From Flavobacterium hibernum (GTDB lineage Bacteria > Bacteroidota > Bacteroidia > Flavobacteriales > Flavobacteriaceae): a stretch of DNA of 64,000 nt. Location of the stretch: assembly GCF_000832125.1 (NCBI RefSeq), contig NZ_JPRK01000027.1, positions 1-64,000 of the forward strand. Reading direction: 5' to 3'. How positions within the stretch are numbered: position 1 is the first letter of the stretch; every line of letters starts with the position of its first letter. The notes beneath the pieces were generated by a model. The model searched no databases and was not told where the DNA came from. It saw nothing but the letters and a program-made list of their open reading frames with translations. A program made the position numbers and the translations under genes. Of this stretch, positions 23,934 through 32,437 are shown one piece after another.

Positions 23934-25901
23934 ATGAAATTTCCAAAACAAAAAATATACAAAGCATTACTAATACTTGCATCAGTATTGGTAGTGCTTT
24001 TTTTAGGCTTTTACATTTTTCGCGATTCACTTTTAAAACAAGCTATTGTAAAAGTAACCAACAAAATGAATACAGAATACAACAGCACATTTTCTGTAAA
24101 ATCGGCTTCTTTTGATGGTTTATCAGGAATTAAATTAACAGATGTTATTCTGGTTCCAAAAAATGCCGACACACTTTGCCACATTCATAAAATAGAAACC
24201 AGTATTAGCTTGGCCAATTTATTAATTGGAGACATTCAAGTTGGAACACTCCATATCAATAACGGTTACATTCAATTGGTCAAAAAAGGAAATATCCGAA
24301 ATTTTGATGCTTTCTTAAAAAAAGACAAAGCCGATTCTGATAAAAACGAAAAACGTAAATACGCCACTTTTGCTTATAGAATTATCTCAAAATTATTAAA
24401 CTTGGTTCCAACCGATATGAAGTTGGAAAATTTAAATTTCAGAATTGACGACAACGGTAAAAAAGCTTCCATTGCAATCAATAAACTTGTTTTAGACAAC
24501 AAACAACTCGAAACCAATCTTCATGTTCAAAGTAAAGATTTCGATCAGCGTTGGAACATAAAAGGCTTTGCTGACCCAAGAAATAAAAAAGCTGATATTC
24601 GTTTCTTCAATTTAGATACCGGAGCTATTCGTGTTCCGTACTTAGACGATCGTTACAATTTGAAAGCCAGTTTTGATTCGATCCGATTAAACGTTCAAAA
24701 TATAGAAAAAGACGGAAGCGAATTGCATATTGATGGCTACACTTCTATTACCAATTTAAAAATTAATCATCCAAAAATTGCCAGTAAAGACGTTGTCATT
24801 AAGAATGCTCGTTTTGATTATCGTTTTTTATTGGGAGACGATTTTATTTCGATCGACAGCACTTCGTCAATGCAATTGAATAAGATAAAAGTAAAACCTT
24901 ATATTTCATATAACACCGAAAAAGACACGACTTATACCTTAAAAGTAAACATTCCTAAGATGAAAGCTCAGGATTTTATAGTTTCGTTACCCGATGGTTT
25001 ATTTACGCATTTTCAAGGAATGGAAGCTACTGGAAATTTCGACTATAAATTAGATTTCAAATTCAACAAAAACAATCCTAATGATCTAGTTTTTGACAGT
25101 AAACTGAACAAAGAAGATTTACGAATCACAAAATATGGCGAGGCTGACTTAAATAAACTTAACGGAGAATTTGTTTATCGCGCCATAATTCAAAATGTTC
25201 TGCAACGTCCAATTTTGGTTGGAAATGCAAATCCAAACTATACACCCTTAGATCAGATTTCGCCTTATTTAAGAAAATCTGTTTTAACTACCGAAGATCC
25301 CTCGTTTTTCTCGCATCGCGGATTTATTAACGAAGCTTTTAAACAATCGATTATAAAAAACATTAAAACCAAAAAGTTCTCTCGAGGCGCCAGTACAATC
25401 AGTATGCAATTGATTAAAAACGTTTTCCTAACCCGTGAGAAAACGCTTTCGCGAAAGCTTGAAGAAATTCTTTTAGTTTATATTTTAGAAAACAACCGCA
25501 TTGCAAGCAAAGAAAGAATGCTCGAAGTTTATTTCAACATTATCGAATGGGGACCAAATGTATATGGAATTGGAGAAGCAAGTCATTTTTACTTTCAAAA
25601 AAGACCTGCAGATTTGACTTTAAACGAATGTTTGTTCCTGGCTACAATTATTCCGAAACCCCGAAAATTCATGTACCAGTTTAACGATCAGGGAAATCTA
25701 AAAGATTTTGCTGTAAAAAATCAGAGATTCTTAAGCAACTTAATGTTACGTCGTGGCGTTTTGGTTTCTGAAGATACCCTTGGAGGCCTTAGACCGGTTT
25801 ATATTTCCGGAAATGCACGTTCGTTCATACGCATAAAAGCTCCAGATTCAACAGCAATTCCAGCTGATTCTTTGGGGAGAGATGATGAATTTGATTTGTA
25901 A
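23934..25901 (+). CDS. AsmA-like / GT51 transglycosylase fusion
   Basis: A 655-residue protein anchored by an N-terminal membrane helix (about 10-29). Residues 30-400 look like an AsmA-type beta-rich domain, with repeated strands such as FDGLSGIKLTDVILV and IGDIQVGTLHINNGYIQL. Residues about 430-620 are a GT51 peptidoglycan glycosyltransferase: VLTTEDPSFFSHRGF with the catalytic Glu, RGASTISMQLIKNVFLT, ILENNRIASKERMLEVYFNIIEWG and LNECLFLATIIPKP. There is no transpeptidase domain, so it could polymerise glycan but not cross-link. The N-terminal module suggests it also contacts lipid or the inter-membrane space. It starts 20 bases after radA but has no functional tie to it. Confidence 0.88.
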   Translation: MKFPKQKIYKALLILASVLVVLFLGFYIFRDSLLKQAIVKVTNKMNTEYNSTFSVKSASFDGLSGIKLTDVILVPKNADTLCHIHKIETSISLANLLIGDIQVGTLHINNGYIQLVKKGNIRNFDAFLKKDKADSDKNEKRKYATFAYRIISKLLNLVPTDMKLENLNFRIDDNGKKASIAINKLVLDNKQLETNLHVQSKDFDQRWNIKGFADPRNKKADIRFFNLDTGAIRVPYLDDRYNLKASFDSIRLNVQNIEKDGSELHIDGYTSITNLKINHPKIASKDVVIKNARFDYRFLLGDDFISIDSTSSMQLNKIKVKPYISYNTEKDTTYTLKVNIPKMKAQDFIVSLPDGLFTHFQGMEATGNFDYKLDFKFNKNNPNDLVFDSKLNKEDLRITKYGEADLNKLNGEFVYRAIIQNVLQRPILVGNANPNYTPLDQISPYLRKSVLTTEDPSFFSHRGFINEAFKQSIIKNIKTKKFSRGASTISMQLIKNVFLTREKTLSRKLEEILLVYILENNRIASKERMLEVYFNIIEWGPNVYGIGEASHFYFQKRPADLTLNECLFLATIIPKPRKFMYQFNDQGNLKDFAVKNQRFLSNLMLRRGVLVSEDTLGGLRPVYISGNARSFIRIKAPDSTAIPADSLGRDDEFDL

Positions 25902-25930
25902 TTATTGAATTATTCATAAGATAACAATAT

Positions 25931-26035
25931 TTGTCATTTCGACCGAAGGGAGAAATCACACTAGAATTCCGCAAAGAAAATTATCAATCTTTGTAGAGTT
26001 ACTCGTGTGATTTCTCCCTTCGGTCGAAATGACAA
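25931..26035. repeat. 31-base inverted repeat (TGTCATTTCGACCGAAGGG family)
   Basis: A perfect 31-base arm (25931-25961) is repeated in reverse at 26005-26035, with a 43-base loop. The arms begin TTGTCATTTCGACCGAAGGG. The element lies between convergent genes (the GT51 fusion and the aldo/keto reductase), so it may act as a bidirectional terminator. Related arms starting TTGTCATTTCGAGGAAC occur at 56833 and a solo half at 54561, so it is a dispersed repeat family. Confidence 0.85.
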
Positions 26036-26064
26036 TACTAAGTTTAAAATCTTCGGCGTATAAC

Positions 26065-27102
26065 TTAAGGCGCTGGATCTGGAATAATAGCCTGAACAGC
26101 ATCAATCTCGGCAAGGATCTCTTTAGAAAGCACTACATCAATTGTATCGATGTTTTCTTTTAACTGCTCTAATGTTGTAGCTCCAATAATTGCACTTGTC
26201 AAAAACGGCTGTTGCAACACAAATCCCATCGCTAACTCTGTCAAAGTTAAACCATGTTTTTTAGCAATTTCCTGATACAATTTCGTTGCTTGTGTACATT
26301 GATCACCGTTGTAACGTTTATACTGTGGAAAAAGATTAATTCGCGCTTTTGGATGACTTTCTCCAGTTAAGAATTTACCAGTTAAAACTCCAAATGCTAA
26401 AGGAGAATATCCTAGTAAACCAACATTTTCATATTTCGAAACTTCGGCAGAATTTACTTCAAACAAACGATTCAATAAAGAATAAGGATTTTGAACGGTT
26501 TTAATTCTTGGCAGACTATTGTATTTACTTTCTTCCAAAAGACGCATCATTCCCCATGCATTTTCGTTAGAAACACCAATATGTTTAATTTTTCCCTCTT
26601 TAATTAATCCGTCAAAAGTTTCAAGAATTTCTCTAAAATTATCTTCCCAAACATCATCATGTCCGTGAAAAGCGCGCTGTCCAAAATTATTCGTTTTTCT
26701 TTCCGGCCAATGCATTTGATATAAATCGATATAATCAGTCTGAAGTCTTTTTAAACTATTTTCAACAGCATATTTTATACTTTCAGGAGAGAAATCTAAT
26801 TTCTCACGCATATAACCAAAACTCGGATTTGGACCTGCGATTTTTGATGCTAAAATTACTTTATCGCGATTTCCGGATTTCTTGAACCATGTTCCAATAA
26901 TTTTTTCGGTACTTCCGTAAGTCGCCTCACTTGCAGGAACTGAATACATCTCGGCCGTATCAAAAAAATTAACTCCTCTTTCAAGAGCATAATCCATTTG
27001 AGCATGCCCTTCGGCTTCTGTATTTTGCTGCCCGAACGTCATCGTTCCCAAGCAAATTTTACTAACTTTTATATCGGTATTGGGTAATGTTGTGTATTTC
27101 AT
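26065..27102 (-). CDS. Aldo/keto reductase
   Basis: A 345-residue NADPH-dependent aldo/keto reductase (Tas-like subfamily). Visible are MKYTTLPNTDIKVSKICLGTMTFG, the active-site Asp-Tyr-Lys-His set in GVNFFDTAEMYS (Asp and Tyr), KVILASKIAGP (Lys) and YIDLYQMHWPERK (His), and GVSNENAWGMMRL. The C-terminal TSAIIGATTLEQLKENI binds the cofactor phosphate. I moved the start from 27120 to the ATG at 27102, because MKYTTLPN is the family's usual first strand and the extra six residues fall in a repeat. Substrate unknown. Confidence 0.93.
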   Translation of the reverse strand: MKYTTLPNTDIKVSKICLGTMTFGQQNTEAEGHAQMDYALERGVNFFDTAEMYSVPASEATYGSTEKIIGTWFKKSGNRDKVILASKIAGPNPSFGYMREKLDFSPESIKYAVENSLKRLQTDYIDLYQMHWPERKTNNFGQRAFHGHDDVWEDNFREILETFDGLIKEGKIKHIGVSNENAWGMMRLLEESKYNSLPRIKTVQNPYSLLNRLFEVNSAEVSKYENVGLLGYSPLAFGVLTGKFLTGESHPKARINLFPQYKRYNGDQCTQATKLYQEIAKKHGLTLTELAMGFVLQQPFLTSAIIGATTLEQLKENIDTIDVVLSKEILAEIDAVQAIIPDPAP

Positions 27103-27103
27103 T

Positions 27104-27262
27104 TTTTTTCTAAGGTTCAAAGTTGTAGAGGTTCAAAGGTACAAAGGTATTTTTCAATTGAGAATTCGACAAAGGTTAAAAAAATACAAGGTTTTTTCTA
27201 AGGCTCTAAGTTGCAGAGGTACAAAGGTCTTTTTCAATTGAGAGTTCGACAAAGATTAAAAA
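27104..27262. repeat. Imperfect 88-base tandem repeat with AGAGGTTCAAAGG words
   Basis: Two copies of an about 88-base unit begin at 27104 (TTTTTTCTAAGGTTCAAAG) and 27192 (TTTTTTCTAAGGCTCTAAG). Both contain GTTGTAGAGGT-like and TTTTTCAATTGAGA words and end with ATTCGACAAAG-type segments. The same AGGTTCAAAGG vocabulary returns at about 47700. It sits between the aldo/keto reductase start and an OmpA lipoprotein end. Confidence 0.8.
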
Positions 27263-27291
27263 AAAGGCTCAAAGTTAAAACTCTGAGCCTT
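27263..27291. terminator. Terminator after the OmpA lipoprotein
   Basis: Stem AAAGGCTC / GAGCCTTT, extending with one mismatch to AAAGGCTCAAAG / CTCTGAGCCTTT, directly beyond the stop of the gene ending at 27314. On the minus strand it is followed by a T-run. Confidence 0.75.
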
Positions 27292-27313
27292 TGAACCTTT
27301 GTTCCTTTGATCC

Positions 27314-28258
27314 TTAATTTATACTATTAAGCATTTCAGCGATTTCATCTAATCTTGGCGTTAGAATAATTTCGATTCTACGGTTTTTAGCTTTTCCTTC
27401 GGGTGTTGCATTACTAGCAAGTGGAGAAAATTCGCTGCGACCTGCTGCTGTTAATTTTTGCTTGTTGATTTTAGTGTTTTCACTTAAAATATTTACAATT
27501 GCTGTAGCTCTTTTAGTAGACAAATCCCAGTTATTTGCAATTGGCCCAGAACCAGCGTACGGATCATCATCTGTATGACCTTCGATAAGAACCGAAAGAT
27601 CCGGATTATCTCCTAAAACTTTTCCTAATTCTACAACTGCTTTTCTACCTTCGGTACCAACTGCCCAGCTTCCTGAATTAAAAAGCAATTTGTTTTCCAT
27701 AGAAACATATACTTTTCCGTTTTTCTGTTCTACTGTCAAACCTTTACCTTCAAAACCGTTTAACGCTTTAGACAAAGTTTCTTTTAGCTTTTTCATTGCT
27801 TCTTCTTTTGCAGCAATCATAGCTTCAAGTTCGTTTAATCGACTTGCCGTTTTATCTAAACTTGCTTGCTCTTCGGCTAATTTTTTAGATTTTGCTTCTA
27901 ATTGCGCTAGCAATTCACGATTTTTATTCATGTTTTTTTCCAATGCATCATTGCTGTTTTTTTCAAGTGCATTGTATGAATCCTGTAAAACCTTATATTT
28001 ATTTTGCGCTGCGGCTAAATCGGCTTTTTGTTTCGCTAATTCGTCTTTTGTGCTATTCAAATCTTTAGTCAAAGCATCGCGATCTAATTCCAGTTGATTT
28101 TTTGCCTTTTGCAAATCGGCATTTTCATCAGCGATAGAACGGTTTTCTTTTTTTAGATCTGAATATTTTGTTTCAAGATCATTATAAATTTTCTTAGATA
28201 CACATGACGTCATAGTCAAAGCTAAAAGCACTAATCCGATAGAAGTTTTTTTAATCAT
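27314..28258 (-). CDS. OmpA-family lipoprotein with coiled coil
   Basis: A 314-residue lipoprotein with a lipobox TMTSC at the N-terminus. Residues 20-160 form a long coiled coil rich in Lys, Glu, Asp and Leu. The C-terminal domain (about 180-300) is OmpA-like and peptidoglycan-binding: MENKLLFNSGSWAVGTEG, LIEGHTDDDPYAG, NWDLSTKRATAIVNIL and NRRIEIILTPRLDE. The Asp and Arg that grip diaminopimelate are present (GHTDD and NRRIEI). It probably tethers the outer membrane to the wall across a spacer rod. It stands alone between terminators and is not clearly in an operon. Confidence 0.92.
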   Translation of the reverse strand: MIKKTSIGLVLLALTMTSCVSKKIYNDLETKYSDLKKENRSIADENADLQKAKNQLELDRDALTKDLNSTKDELAKQKADLAAAQNKYKVLQDSYNALEKNSNDALEKNMNKNRELLAQLEAKSKKLAEEQASLDKTASRLNELEAMIAAKEEAMKKLKETLSKALNGFEGKGLTVEQKNGKVYVSMENKLLFNSGSWAVGTEGRKAVVELGKVLGDNPDLSVLIEGHTDDDPYAGSGPIANNWDLSTKRATAIVNILSENTKINKQKLTAAGRSEFSPLASNATPEGKAKNRRIEIILTPRLDEIAEMLNSIN

Positions 28259-28374
28259 TTTATTTTTAGATTTTATTTGGAACGTATTAATAATCTAACA
28301 ATATCAAAAATTCAATGACATTGTCAATTATAAAACTTAAACAACTATTCTTTCAACAAGAACAGTACCAAATT

Positions 28375-29136
28375 TTATTCGATTTCAACTAAAACCGGAC
28401 AATGATCTGAATGTACTGCATCTGGAAGAATAACCGCACGTTTTAGTCTGTGTTGCAACGAATCGCTCACTAGATTATAATCAATACGCCAACCTTTATT
28501 ATTCCCTCTTGCTCCTGCTCGGTAACTCCACCATGAATAATGATGCGGATCTTTATTGAAATGACGGAAACTATCAACGAAACCAGATTTCATAAAACCA
28601 TCAAGCCAAGCGCGTTCTGCAGGTAAAAACCCTGAAACAGTTTTGTTACGAACCGGATCGTGAATGTCGATTGCTTCGTGGCAAATGTTATAATCTCCAC
28701 AAATAATCAAATTAGGAATTGTTTGTTTCAGCTCGTTAATATAGTTTTGAAAATCATCCATAAACATAAATTTATGGTCTAATCTTTCGATATTTGTTCC
28801 AGACGGAAGATACAAACTCATTACAGAACAATCATCAAAATCGGCACGAAGATTACGTCCTTCAAAATCCATATGCTGAATTCCAGTTCCGTAAACCACA
28901 TTATTGGGTTTTATTTTAGATAAAATAGCCACACCGCTATACCCTTTTTTTGTTGCAGGGTAATAATATTGATAAGGATAGCCGGCAGCCGTTATATCGT
29001 TTACGGGAATTTGCTCTTCAGTAGCTTTTATTTCCTGAAGGCAAATAACATCAGGATTTGCATGTTGTAGCCATTCGATAAAACCTTTAGCTATTGCAGC
29101 ACGAATTCCGTTTACATTATAAGAAATAATTTTCAT
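28375..29136 (-). CDS. xth: Exodeoxyribonuclease III
   Basis: A 253-residue AP endonuclease / 3'-5' exonuclease of the Xth family, which cuts abasic sites in base-excision repair. Motifs are MKIISYNVNGIRAA (Asn7), ICLQEIKATEEQ with the metal Glu, GRNLRADF, YLPSGTNI, ICGDYNICHEAID (Asp and Asn), and HSDHCPVLVEIE at the end with catalytic Asp-His. Length is standard. A TACATTTG element is seen at 29157-29164 upstream on the same strand, but without a clear -33 box. Confidence 0.96.
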   Translation of the reverse strand: MKIISYNVNGIRAAIAKGFIEWLQHANPDVICLQEIKATEEQIPVNDITAAGYPYQYYYPATKKGYSGVAILSKIKPNNVVYGTGIQHMDFEGRNLRADFDDCSVMSLYLPSGTNIERLDHKFMFMDDFQNYINELKQTIPNLIICGDYNICHEAIDIHDPVRNKTVSGFLPAERAWLDGFMKSGFVDSFRHFNKDPHHYSWWSYRAGARGNNKGWRIDYNLVSDSLQHRLKRAVILPDAVHSDHCPVLVEIE

Positions 29137-29216
29137 TAGTGATTTTTTTTGGATTCCAAATGTAATAAAAAAGTGGAAAGTTTGTGTTTGAAACGGCGAA
29201 AAGTAGAGTTTTTTGT

Positions 29217-29224
29217 TATCTTTG
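29217..29224 (+). promoter_or_regulatory. -7 element upstream of the bifunctional acyltransferase
   Basis: TATCTTTG fits TAnnTTTG and lies 30 bases before the ATG at 29255. A TTTG at 29187-29190 is 26 bases upstream, slightly longer than the usual 17-23. Divergent from xth. Confidence 0.5.
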
Positions 29225-29254
29225 TTCGCTGCTCTAATAAATTAAAAATAGTAC

Positions 29255-31057
29255 ATGGGTTTAGTCACCGCGAAAGAAGTTGCAAAGGCAATAAATGTTG
29301 AGAAGTACGGAGTTTTGGGTACTTTTTCAGGCTGGATTCTTATGAAGGTCCTTAAAATTTCTACCCTTAATAAAATTTACGATCATAATAAACATTTAGA
29401 AGATGTCGCGTTTTTGAACGGGATTTTGGATGAAATGGAGATCAAATTCGAAATTCCTGAAGAAGATTTAAAACGTTTGCCAAAAGATGGCGCTTATATT
29501 ACCATTTCAAATCATCCGCTTGGAGGAATTGATGGTATCTTGTTATTGAAATTAATGCTTGAAAGAGAACCTAATTTCAAGATCATTGCTAACTTTTTGT
29601 TGCACCGAATTGTTCCGCTTAAAAAATACATTATGCCCGTAAATCCTTTTGAAAATCATAAGGATGCAAAATCGAGCGTGGTTGGAATTAAAGAAACTTT
29701 ACGTCATTTAAGTGACGGAAAACCATTGGGGATTTTTCCTGCGGGAGAAGTTTCGACTTATAAAGACGGAAAATTAGTTGTGGATAAACCGTGGGAAGAA
29801 GGTGCTCTAAAATTAATTAGAAAAGCCAAAGTTCCGGTTGTTCCGATTTATTTTCATGCTAAAAACAGTAGATTATTTTATTGGCTTTCTAAAATTGATG
29901 ATACTTTGCGTACTGCAAAATTACCATCAGAATTGCTTACACAGAAAGACCGCGTTATTAAGGTTCGTATTGGAAAACCAATCTCTGTAAACGAACAAAA
30001 CGAAATTGAATCGTTTGAAGAATATTCTGAATTTTTAAGAAAGAAAACGTATATGCTTGCTAATCCTTTTGAAAAGGATAGCAAATTATTAGATACAGCA
30101 AGTTTAAAAATACCAAAAGCACCTAAAAAAATTGTAACGCCTGCCAGTGAATCAAAAATGATTGACGAAGTAAATGCGTTACGAAATAGTGATTGCCGTT
30201 TATTGCAAAGTAAAAACTACGAGGTATTTTTTGCCAGAGCAAAAGTTATCCCAAATATTTTGCATGAAATTGGTCGTTTGCGTGAAATCACTTTCCGTGA
30301 AGTTGGCGAAGGAACAAATGAATCTATCGACTTAGATAAATTTGACCAATATTATCACCATATGTTTTTATGGGATGATGAAACTAAAAAAATTGCAGGT
30401 GCTTACCGAATGGGATTGGGTTCTGAAATTTATCCTAAATACGGAATTGAAGGTTTCTATTTAAATGACTTATTTAGATTTGAGCCTGAATTGCACGATA
30501 TGATGCATAAATCCATCGAAATGGGACGTGCTTTTATTGTAAAAGATTATCAGCAAAAACCTATGCCTTTGTTCTTGTTATGGAAAGGTATTATTCATAC
30601 TACTTTGCGTTATCCTGAGCATAAATATTTATTGGGCGGAGTAAGTATCAGCAATCAATTCTCTGATTTCTCTAAATCATTGATGATTGAGTTCATGAAA
30701 TCTAATTATTACGATCCGTATATCGCGCAATACATTCACCCTAAGAAAGCTTATAAAGTAAAACTGAAAGACGCTGACAAAGATTTTATCTTTGATGAAG
30801 CTGAATCTGATTTGAATAAGTTTGATAAAATTATTGACGAATTAGAACCAGGAAATTTACGTTTACCGGTTTTAATTAAAAAGTACATCAAGCAAAACGC
30901 ACGTGTTGTAGCCTTTAATGTCGATCCTTTGTTTAATAACGCTGTAGATGGTTTAATGTACATTAGAATCGCCGATATTCCTGAAAGCACTATGAAACCT
31001 GTTATCGAAGAGTTTCAAATAGAATTAGAGCGTAAATTATCTGAAAAGGAAGATTAA
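29255..31057 (+). CDS. olsF: Bifunctional N-/O-acyltransferase, ornithine-lipid type
   Basis: A 600-residue protein with two acyltransferase halves. Residues about 70-270 are a PlsC-like O-acyltransferase: SNHPLGGID (His87, Asp93, an HX5D form of the usual HX4D) and FPAGEVS. Residues about 310-560 are a GNAT-like N-acyltransferase resembling OlsB: ARAKVIPNILHEIGRLREITFREVGEGT, AGAYRMGLGSEIYP, and SIEMGRAFIVKDYQ. This architecture matches OlsF, shown in Serratia and in a flavobacterial homologue to make ornithine (or related amino acid) lipids. I infer the same here: N-acylation of an amino acid, then O-acylation of the hydroxyl. The amino acid cannot be read from sequence. Confidence 0.85.
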   Translation: MGLVTAKEVAKAINVEKYGVLGTFSGWILMKVLKISTLNKIYDHNKHLEDVAFLNGILDEMEIKFEIPEEDLKRLPKDGAYITISNHPLGGIDGILLLKLMLEREPNFKIIANFLLHRIVPLKKYIMPVNPFENHKDAKSSVVGIKETLRHLSDGKPLGIFPAGEVSTYKDGKLVVDKPWEEGALKLIRKAKVPVVPIYFHAKNSRLFYWLSKIDDTLRTAKLPSELLTQKDRVIKVRIGKPISVNEQNEIESFEEYSEFLRKKTYMLANPFEKDSKLLDTASLKIPKAPKKIVTPASESKMIDEVNALRNSDCRLLQSKNYEVFFARAKVIPNILHEIGRLREITFREVGEGTNESIDLDKFDQYYHHMFLWDDETKKIAGAYRMGLGSEIYPKYGIEGFYLNDLFRFEPELHDMMHKSIEMGRAFIVKDYQQKPMPLFLLWKGIIHTTLRYPEHKYLLGGVSISNQFSDFSKSLMIEFMKSNYYDPYIAQYIHPKKAYKVKLKDADKDFIFDEAESDLNKFDKIIDELEPGNLRLPVLIKKYIKQNARVVAFNVDPLFNNAVDGLMYIRIADIPESTMKPVIEEFQIELERKLSEKED

Positions 31058-31080
31058 TTATACATCTCTAGATACAAAAG

Positions 31081-31114
31081 AAAAAAGCCCATTTACTAAG
31101 TAAATGGGCTTTTT
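31081..31114. terminator. Convergent terminator between olsF and DUF805
   Basis: Perfect 10-base stem GCCCATTTAC / GTAAATGGGC with a 3-base loop, with A-run and T-run on either side. It ends olsF on the plus strand and probably the DUF805 gene on the minus strand. Confidence 0.9.
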
Positions 31115-31145
31115 AATTACAATTTTTATTTAATAACTAGAAAAA

Positions 31146-31511
31146 TTATTCTTTCCCAATTTGATTCATTTCATCAAATTCATTTTTAGGATCTTCACCA
31201 TACTGATTAGGCCCCTTATCACCTTCTGTCGCAAGTAATATAATATTATAGATAGGAATTAATATAAACCATCCACTTTTATTAACATCATGTAATCTTC
31301 TAATTGCAACCGCAAATGAAGGGATTAAAACTAGTAAACTATAAAAATTTGCAACAAACGCAACTTTTGGAGCCAAAAGTCCAAAAAGAAAACCTATAAC
31401 AAAACTAATAATTAGGTTTGCCAAAAAAAACATCCAATATTCTCTTCTTCTTGCTCTACCATTAAAATTTGCGTAGTTCTCAAGAACTACTTTCTTGTAC
31501 ATTTCTAACAT
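31146..31511 (-). CDS. DUF805 family membrane protein (copy 1)
   Basis: A 121-residue inner-membrane protein. It has the DUF805 pattern: KVVLENYANFNGRARRREYWMFFLANLI, then IRRLHDVNKSGWFILIPIYNII and a C-terminal EGDKGPNQYGEDP tail. Three or four membrane helices are predicted. It is a paralogue of the 136-residue protein at 32002, with a TM2-domain gene between them. The leader (31532-31559) shares a conserved sequence with that of the other copy. Role unknown; DUF805 proteins are widespread in bacteria. Confidence 0.92.
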   Translation of the reverse strand: MLEMYKKVVLENYANFNGRARRREYWMFFLANLIISFVIGFLFGLLAPKVAFVANFYSLLVLIPSFAVAIRRLHDVNKSGWFILIPIYNIILLATEGDKGPNQYGEDPKNEFDEMNQIGKE

Positions 31512-31531
31512 AATATTTTTTTTACAATTTC

Positions 31532-31559
31532 CCTACTCTTCAGGATTTTCAGTTACTCC
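31532..31559 (-). promoter_or_regulatory. Leader element shared by both DUF805 genes (copy 1)
   Basis: On the minus strand this reads GGAGTAACTGAAAATCCTGA followed by AGAGTAGG, 21 bases upstream of the start at 31511. It matches the sequence at 32438-32466 with only a few differences and one indel. Either a duplication relic or a functional leader element. Confidence 0.6.
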
Positions 31560-31673
31560 ATTACTTTTTTAGTAAAGCGCAAGATTACTTACTTTAAAAC
31601 ATCTCGACAGGAAGTAAAAGTTTTTATTATATTACAAAAAGACAATTAAAAAAGAGATAAACTCAAAAAAAAA

Positions 31674-31695
31674 ATCCCACTCTTTCGAGTGGGAT
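31674..31695. terminator. Terminator after the TM2 gene
   Basis: Perfect 9-base stem ATCCCACTC / GAGTGGGAT with a TTTC loop. On the minus strand it is followed by nine T residues. It lies just beyond the TM2 gene stop at 31705. Confidence 0.9.
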
Positions 31696-31704
31696 GTTTA
31701 TATA

Positions 31705-31980
31705 TTAAAACCAAGGCTTTCTACCAACTTGATACGTTTGATAGAATTCTTCGTCTGTTTTGGTCAAATAAATAATTCCTTCTATAAGGCCAATAAGTCC
31801 ACCAATCCCACATACAAAACCTAGAAGAAGCTGAATTATTCCTTCTTTAGTGTATCCTAAATAAAACTTATGAACTCCTAATACTCCTAACAAAATTGCA
31901 AAAATTCCACTTACAATTTTTTTATTCTCTTCTCTCGGTCTTGAAGGGGTGTTCCAAGCCTCATGTTTGCTAGTTTCCAT
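31705..31980 (-). CDS. TM2 domain protein
   Basis: A 91-residue membrane protein with two helices and the TM2 pattern: KKIVSGIFAILLGVLGVHKFYLGYTKEG, IIQLLLGFVCGIGGLIGLIEGIIYL and the tail Y-Q-V-G-R-K-P-W-F. The His-Lys-Phe-Tyr-Leu-Gly (HKFYLG) signature is clear. It begins 21 bases after the DUF805 copy 2 gene, so the two are co-transcribed. Function unknown; TM2 and DUF805 proteins often occur together. Confidence 0.9.
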   Translation of the reverse strand: METSKHEAWNTPSRPREENKKIVSGIFAILLGVLGVHKFYLGYTKEGIIQLLLGFVCGIGGLIGLIEGIIYLTKTDEEFYQTYQVGRKPWF

Positions 31981-32001
31981 TTTTATCTAATTATTTAATT
32001 A

Positions 32002-32412
32002 CTATGATTCAACGTTTCCAATTTCATTAATTTCATCAAATTCATTTTTAGGATCCGGACCGTATGCATTTGGTCCACTATCACCCTCAGTACATAACAC
32101 AATTAACAACCAGATAACTCCAGCTAAAGGAATAAATATAATAAAGAAAAACCAACCACTCTTACCAACATCATGTAAACGTCTAACCATAACAGCAAGA
32201 CCTGGTAAAAAAACCAACAAACTATATATAGCACGAGTAATACCCATTCCCGGATTAAGACCAATCGTAAGATTAGAAACAAAATCAACAAGACCTAAAA
32301 GCATTGAGATGATTATAGTTGCTAAGGTATAATACCAATATTCACTTCTTCTTGCTCTTCCGCTAAAATTTGCATAGTTATCAAAAACCACCTTTTTGTA
32401 CCATTCAATCAT
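32002..32412 (-). CDS. DUF805 family membrane protein (copy 2)
   Basis: A 136-residue inner-membrane protein, paralogous to the gene at 31146. Shared motifs are YKKVVFDNYANFSGRARRSEYWYY, MVRRLHDVGKSGWFF and the C-terminal EGDSGPNAYGPDPKNEFDEINEIG. Four helices are predicted. It is the first gene of the DUF805-TM2 pair, and carries the shared leader element upstream. Unknown function. Confidence 0.92.
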   Translation of the reverse strand: MIEWYKKVVFDNYANFSGRARRSEYWYYTLATIIISMLLGLVDFVSNLTIGLNPGMGITRAIYSLLVFLPGLAVMVRRLHDVGKSGWFFFIIFIPLAGVIWLLIVLCTEGDSGPNAYGPDPKNEFDEINEIGNVES

Positions 32413-32437
32413 AATTAATAAAATTAGTTCGTTAACA

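Noticed and set aside
27690..28097. 135-codon plus-strand frame opposite the OmpA lipoprotein
   Set aside because: Antisense shadow of the Lys/Glu/Ala-rich coiled coil; composition is a Ser/Phe/Cys mirror of it.
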